From an uncultured Ruminococcus sp. (GTDB taxonomy: Bacteria > Bacillota > Clostridia > Oscillospirales > Acutalibacteraceae): a DNA stretch of 8,723 nucleotides. The translations under genes and the position numbers were made by a program. The DNA lies in assembly GCA_902773035.1 (NCBI GenBank), contig CACYDB010000143.1, positions 1-8,723 on the forward strand, written 5' to 3'. Positions 5,050-8,723 of the stretch are shown here, piece by piece (the first letter of the stretch is position 1; every line of letters starts with the position of its first letter). Under the pieces are notes generated by a model, which was not told the DNA's origin, searched no databases, and was given only the letters and a program-made list of their open reading frames with translations.

Positions 5050-8000
5050 TTACTTGATCTTTATCTTTATCGTCTTTGTTATGGTCTTTGATTTGTATTT
5101 AGAGTTACCCTTGACGTAGATTTTCACCTTCAGCTTGTAGGTTTTGCCCTTCTTCAAGCCCTTCTTGACGGTGATCTTACCCGCCTTGGTGATCGTGATC
5201 TTCTTGCTTCCCGAAAGCTTTTTGAACGTAACCTTGCCGACGGCGCCTGTGATTTTGAACGCCTTTGTCTTTTTGATAACAGTCTTTTTCTTAGCCTTTG
5301 CCTTGACCGTCTTAGCCTTGACCTTGACGGTATTAGTCTTTTTGGCAGTCGTCTTTGAAGCCTGTGTAGCTTTCTGAGTCGGCTCGGTCACAACTGAGGT
5401 CGGGTCTGTTGACTGAGGCGCCGTGGTTTCCTGAGGCTCTGTCGTCGTCTGAGGAACTGTAGTCTCCTGAGGCTCGGTAGTCTCCTGCGGAGCTGTTGTT
5501 TCCTGAGGAATTGTAGTTTCCTGCGGCTCTGTGGTCTCCTGAGGCGCGGTTGTCTCCTGAGCCTCTGTTGAGGACTGCTTGGTGGTTACGGTGATCGTGA
5601 GATCGCCCGCTACCTTGGTGATTCGGTAAACGTTCTCAACGCCTGTGTCAACGGGAGTTTTGAGGTTCTTGTATGAGCCGTCAACCGTTACCGTGTCAAC
5701 CTCGTAGCCCTGAGCCGTTACAACCTTGAAGTTCACCTGTCCCTCGCCTGTGCTGTCGGGAACGCCTGAGGTTGAATTTCTGGAAACAGCCGTTGTTACA
5801 TCAGTTTCGCTCGCCTCGGTATAATCCTGAGTATTGTAAACGTCGATTGAAGCGTTTCCGTCCGTTACAAAGCTTACGTTATAACCCTTATCGGCTTCCT
5901 CTGTACCGTCAACCTTGGCTGTGGTGATCGTTACGGTGAGGTCGCTGCCGACCTTTGTGATTCTGTAGAGGTTATCAATGAGCTCGGAAAGCGAGATGTT
6001 CTTTAAGTTGTTGTAGGTTCCGTCAACGGTTACGGAGTCAACCTTGTAGCCGTCCTCAACAGCTACCGCGAAGTTGATCTGTCCAGAGCCTGTGCCGTCG
6101 GAAAGTCCCGTATCACTTGCTCTTGCGATCGCGGTAGTCGCGCCTGTTTCATCGGGAGCGGTGTAGTCCTGCTTGTAATACACGTTAACCGTCGCGTGAG
6201 AATCCGTAACAAAGGAAGCCGTGTAGACTGTAGTATTCTCTGTGACAGCCTGAGTAGCGTCCTCCTCGGTGTACTCAGTTACGGCTGTTGTCGCGGGAAC
6301 AGTCTTTCTCTCGACCGCGTTACAGTCGGAGCAGGTGTACTTTATAACGCCTGACTCTGTATCTGTCGCCGCCTTTTCAACAGCGCCGCTGTCCCAATTG
6401 TGCTGCCACGAGTTGCTCTTGCAGGAGTCAACGCTAGAGCCTGTTGAGATCGACGCGGAGTTTGAGGTCATTTCAGGCGATGAATAGAGCAGATAATTTA
6501 TATTCTTTGTGAGCTTTTCGCTGTAAACCGTCGAGTTGTTAACATTAACATTGACAACGGTATTCGCGCTTCTTGAGGTTGAGTCTGTGTAAGACTTCTG
6601 GCTTGACTGAGAAAGGTTTACGCCCATTCCGCGTGAGCCAGCGGCAAATACGGTCGCGCCGTTGATTGTTACAGTGCCGTCGGAATCAATGGGAGAGTTG
6701 TCGCCGCCGCTTCTCATTGAGAGAACAGTAACCGTTCCGCCGAGCAGGTTGATAGCGCCGTTGGAGTCGAGTCCGTCGCCGTCGCAGTTAACATAAAGAC
6801 TTCCGCCGTAGACGTTGAGCGAGTAATTTGATGAGCCCTGTGCTCCCTGCTGACCTCCCGGTCTGCCACCGGGTCGGAAGCTGTCACCGCCGCCGTTCTG
6901 ACGCGGGTCTGAACCGTTAGAGCTGCCGCCCGCGGCGTTGATTCCGTCGTCGGAGGCTGTGACATAGAGCTTGCCTGAGTAAACGTTTACCAAGCTTCCC
7001 TCCAAGCCCTCGTAGCTGGAATAGATCGTGATTTCGGGATCGCGCTCATATCCGCTCTCAGAGCCGAGAGTCAGAGTAGAATCCGCGTGAACGCCGTCGT
7101 CGCCCGAGTAAACGTTAAACGTACCGCCCGTGATAGTTACGTAGCCGTCCGAATGTACGGCGTCGTCGGCGGTGTTGAGGTTAAAGGTACCGCCTGTAAT
7201 TTCAATCATATTTGTCGGAGCCTCGGCGTTTTCATTATTGCCGGAGGATTTGATACCCTTACAGCTCATTGTATCCTTGTTGAAGGACGAGCTGTTGTAA
7301 CCGTCGAGAGTCTTGATGTCAAATGTGCCGCCTGTGATCTTGAGATACTCAGCCGCCTGGATTCCGTCGCCCTGAGTGTGAATATCAAAAGAGCCGCCGT
7401 TGATTGTCACCGTTCCTGCTGAGTCAGTGTCGCCCTCGTCAGGCTCGGACTTGATGCCGTCGTTGTCAGCGGTGACGTTGAAGGTACCGCCGTTGATTGT
7501 AACGCTGCCGTCGGAAGCTATGGCGTTATTAGCGGCTGAGGCGGTGATCGTGCCGCTGTTGATTGTAAGCGTTGCCTCGGCGCCGCCCTTGATACCGTTC
7601 TTGGCGTTACCCACGGCTTTGAGAGATCCGTCGCCGAAAATCGTAAGCGACGAGGTGCTCTTGAACTTGATCGCCGCTCCCTCAAAGTCGGAATTTGTAG
7701 CTTCCGTTGAGGCGTCCTCGTTATCGGTGATCGTTGAGGCTCCCTCAAGCTTGAGCAGCGTCGCGCTTGAGCCCTTCATAACAACAGGAGCCGTTGTTGA
7801 CGATGAGAGCGTGAGGTTGTCGAAAATCAGAGTCACGTCCTTGAGACCCTTTCCGACGACGATATTGCCCTCGGAGCAGCTTCCCGTTACGCGATAGGTG
7901 CCCGCGGCTGTGATCGTCAGTGTCGTGCCCGAGATCGAGTAACCGCTGCCCGCGGATGTCTCGGCGATACCGCTGTCCGAGAAGGTCAGCGCAGCCTGTT

Positions 8001-8091
8001 CCTTTGAGTACGCGGAGGCTGTTGCCAACGGGAACATTGACAAAAGCATAACCGCCGACAGTAAAATGCCGATAAATTTTTTGAGCTTCAT
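5050..8091 (-). CDS. Secreted beta-helix carbohydrate-binding protein (Cthe_2159-like) with basic C-terminal domain
   Basis: A 1013-residue exported protein. Residues 1-27 are a signal peptide cut after ASA. Residues about 45-545 are a right-handed beta-helix-type region with many INGGTFNV-like rungs and Asp-rich turns such as DNDGIK (208-213), GDGIQ (241-245), DDGVH (331-335) and DDGIN (381-385). This is the pattern of the Cthe_2159 carbohydrate-binding family (DUF4353), whose founder binds calcium and acidic polysaccharide. A Gly/Gln-rich loop interrupts it near 388-420. Residues 556-600 form a Cys/His mini-domain. Residues 620-727 and 735-838 are two related repeats, 845-892 are eight Thr/Pro/Gln/Glu hexapeptides, and 915-1013 are a Lys-rich domain. 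The ATG has GGAGGA six bases upstream. It follows a metallophosphoesterase gene but is separated from it by a terminator. I could not find a clear promoter in the 44 bases left. It likely binds plant polysaccharide at the cell surface; no catalytic domain is seen. Confidence 0.9.
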   Translation of the reverse strand: MKLKKFIGILLSAVMLLSMFPLATASAYSKEQAALTFSDSGIAETSAGSGYSISGTTLTITAAGTYRVTGSCSEGNIVVGKGLKDVTLIFDNLTLSSSTTAPVVMKGSSATLLKLEGASTITDNEDASTEATNSDFEGAAIKFKSTSSLTIFGDGSLKAVGNAKNGIKGGAEATLTINSGTITASAANNAIASDGSVTINGGTFNVTADNDGIKSEPDEGDTDSAGTVTINGGSFDIHTQGDGIQAAEYLKITGGTFDIKTLDGYNSSSFNKDTMSCKGIKSSGNNENAEAPTNMIEITGGTFNLNTADDAVHSDGYVTITGGTFNVYSGDDGVHADSTLTLGSESGYERDPEITIYSSYEGLEGSLVNVYSGKLYVTASDDGINAAGGSSNGSDPRQNGGGDSFRPGGRPGGQQGAQGSSNYSLNVYGGSLYVNCDGDGLDSNGAINLLGGTVTVLSMRSGGDNSPIDSDGTVTINGATVFAAGSRGMGVNLSQSSQKSYTDSTSRSANTVVNVNVNNSTVYSEKLTKNINYLLYSSPEMTSNSASISTGSSVDSCKSNSWQHNWDSGAVEKAATDTESGVIKYTCSDCNAVERKTVPATTAVTEYTEEDATQAVTENTTVYTASFVTDSHATVNVYYKQDYTAPDETGATTAIARASDTGLSDGTGSGQINFAVAVEDGYKVDSVTVDGTYNNLKNISLSELIDNLYRITKVGSDLTVTITTAKVDGTEEADKGYNVSFVTDGNASIDVYNTQDYTEASETDVTTAVSRNSTSGVPDSTGEGQVNFKVVTAQGYEVDTVTVDGSYKNLKTPVDTGVENVYRITKVAGDLTITVTTKQSSTEAQETTAPQETTEPQETTIPQETTAPQETTEPQETTVPQTTTEPQETTAPQSTDPTSVVTEPTQKATQASKTTAKKTNTVKVKAKTVKAKAKKKTVIKKTKAFKITGAVGKVTFKKLSGSKKITITKAGKITVKKGLKKGKTYKLKVKIYVKGNSKYKSKTITKTIKIKIK
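5053..5349 (-). other. Lys-rich C-terminal domain, copy 2
   Basis: Residues 915-1013 of the large secreted protein. Very rich in Lys with alternating Val/Ile/Thr, and it ends in SKTITKTIKIKIK. It matches the end of the small secreted protein (1287-1589) over its whole length, most clearly in the last 20 residues. The likely role is surface retention through positive charge or an Ig-like fold (inference). Confidence 0.7.
5416..5559 (-). repeat. Eight tandem hexapeptide (18-bp) repeats in a linker
   Basis: Residues 845-892 consist of eight units of Q-[ET]-T-T-[AEIV]-P. The DNA repeats at 18 bp with silent and conservative changes between units. This is a flexible, probably O-glycosylated spacer between the globular domains and the basic C-terminal domain, as in many Clostridia surface proteins. 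Confidence 0.85.
5578..6234 (-). repeat. Two tandem ~105-residue domains in the large secreted protein
   Basis: Residues 620-727 and 735-838 are clearly related. Each begins with a SFVTD segment, then QDYT, then a Thr/Ala-rich patch, then GQ[IV]NF, then GY[KE]VD[ST]VTVDG, then NLK, and ends with VYRITKV or LYRITKV plus DLT[VI]T[IV]TT. They look like beta-sandwich modules. I do not recognise the family. Confidence 0.75.
6292..6426 (-). other. Cys/His mini-domain (zinc-ribbon-like) in the large secreted protein
   Basis: Residues 556-600 contain Cys557, His564, Cys587 and Cys590 (TCSDC) and resemble the short HxW...T-C-x2-C modules repeated in many Clostridia surface proteins. The place where most copies have an ATCT cysteine holds Asp577 here, so Cys557 may replace it, or the metal site may be lost. 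Only one copy is present. Metal binding is an inference. Confidence 0.5.
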
Positions 8092-8135
8092 TTTAATTCC
8101 TCCGTTTCATTGTAAATAAAGCGCGTCAGGATAAT

Positions 8136-8168
8136 AAAAATCCTGTATTACACTTAGATAATACAGGA
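8136..8168. terminator. Intrinsic terminator (probably bidirectional) after the metallophosphoesterase gene
   Basis: A perfect 10-bp stem (8141-8150 with 8159-8168, eight-base loop) is followed on the minus strand by TTTTTATTAT and on the plus strand by CTTTTTT (8169-8175). It lies 24 bases after the metallophosphoesterase stop and should end that transcript. It leaves only 44 bases before the start of the 1013-residue protein. Confidence 0.88.
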
Positions 8169-8192
8169 CTTTTTTGATAGTTTTATGAACTT

Positions 8193-8723
8193 TTATTGAA
8201 GCTTGACTGAAACTTCAAATTTATATTCGGGCAGAAGCTCTCCGCTCTCTGCATCAACGCCGATAAACACCACATTATCGTCAAAAACCTCGACGTAATA
8301 GCCCTGAGCGTTGTAGCCCTCGCCGTCGTTGTAATCGAGTCCTCCGTCCTCAGTCTTGAGCGCGGAGCCCGCAAGCGCGGGAATATGGAGCATATGGCAG
8401 GCTGAGCCGTTCAGGTTGGTGTAGTTGTTGCCGACGGAAAAATCCTCGTGCGAGTGACCTGAGAGAAAAATCAAGTCTTTGTACTTTTCGAGCAGTCCTT
8501 TAAGGCGTTTTGTGGAGCCGAATTTTTCGCTGAGAAGTACGCCATGCGCGCAGACTCCTACGCCGAAGCTTTCAATCGGACAGTGCTCAATGAGGAAGAT
8601 CCTTCTCTTGCCGTAGTTTTCCTTTAGAAGCTTTTCAACCCAAAGGAGCTGTTCCTCGGAGAACTGGTCGGTACAGCTCGGGTCGTAGTCGCCCTCGATC
8701 GCCATAAAGATGAACAAATCTCC
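8193..8723 (-). CDS. Metallophosphoesterase, C-terminal part (5' end outside window)
   Basis: The last 176 residues of a calcineurin-like phosphoesterase; the reading frame is open to the window edge, so the start lies beyond 8723. The visible part contains the metal-binding EHCP (residues 46-49 of the fragment) and the signature GHSH (89-92), where His residues hold the two-metal centre. The earlier D-x-H and GDxxD motifs must lie outside the window. The ending, after a glycine/asparagine-rich segment, is beta-rich with no further domain. An internal TTG at 8715-8717 and ATG at 8703-8705 are not real starts, because the frame upstream already reads like the family (GDLFIF). The substrate is unknown; relatives cleave phosphomonoesters or diesters. 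A strong terminator follows, so it is not obviously co-transcribed with the carbohydrate-binding protein. Confidence 0.9.
   Translation of the reverse strand, partial: GDLFIFMAIEGDYDPSCTDQFSEEQLLWVEKLLKENYGKRRIFLIEHCPIESFGVGVCAHGVLLSEKFGSTKRLKGLLEKYKDLIFLSGHSHEDFSVGNNYTNLNGSACHMLHIPALAGSALKTEDGGLDYNDGEGYNAQGYYVEVFDDNVVFIGVDAESGELLPEYKFEVSVKLQ

Noticed and set aside
7400..7897. A 165-codon plus-strand frame opposite the beta-helix region
   Set aside because: The antisense of a repeated Thr/Gly/Asn-rich gene stays open easily. The product is low complexity and has no ribosome binding site.
8092..8140. A promoter for the 1013-residue protein gene
   Set aside because: TACAAT with a 17-base spacer leads to TTATTA as -35 box, only three of six matches and overlapping the terminator U-tract. 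Too weak to call.
1284..8723. A defence island, prophage or mobile element
   Set aside because: No integrase, transposase, toxin-antitoxin pair, nuclease or terminal repeats are visible. A macro domain alone is not evidence of a defence system.

Overview
The window looks like chromosome of a gut-type anaerobic Clostridia bacterium, most likely Oscillospiraceae/Ruminococcus-like. The basis is GGAGG-type ribosome binding sites, moderate GC, Firmicutes-style signal peptides, a Cthe_2159-type carbohydrate-binding beta-helix protein with a Thr/Pro/Glu/Gln linker, and the lysine-rich C-terminal domain common on secreted Ruminococcus-type proteins. The genus is an inference. Every gene I can support is on the minus strand, so transcription runs from high to low coordinates.

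Layout in transcription order: (1) 8193-8723, the 3' part of a calcineurin-like metallophosphoesterase, closed by an intrinsic terminator (8136-8168). (2) 5050-8091, a 1013-residue secreted multidomain protein: signal peptide, calcium-type beta-helix carbohydrate-binding region, one Cys/His mini-domain, two tandem ~105-residue repeats, a hexapeptide linker and a basic C-terminal domain, closed by a strong terminator (5002-5033). (3) A strong sigma-A promoter (4964-4992) drives a compact cluster of acylphosphatase (4637-4918), GNAT acetyltransferase (4188-4625) and a macro-domain protein with an added C-terminal HTH-like domain (3180-4169). (4) 2223-3047, a four-helix membrane protein with a very acidic tail carrying five regularly spaced [DE]-x-D-[FV]-[FL]-F motifs. 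(5) 1284-2021, a small secreted protein sharing the basic C-terminal domain of the 1013-residue protein. (6) 221-1144, a ten-helix EamA/DMT transporter with its own promoter. (7) 1-68, the first 22 codons of another secreted or membrane protein.

Between the genes there is a two-hairpin element (2124-2207), a 13-bp perfect hairpin (1241-1273) and a TGTACA-rich spacer (3048-3179). I see no RNA genes, CRISPR array, insertion sequence or phage gene. The two secreted proteins sharing a C-terminal domain suggest a common surface-attachment mode. The acylphosphatase/GNAT/macro cluster joins three small enzymes of acyl and ADP-ribose chemistry. The strongest candidates for undescribed biology are the repeated acidic-aromatic tail of the membrane protein and the HTH-like extension of the macro-domain protein.
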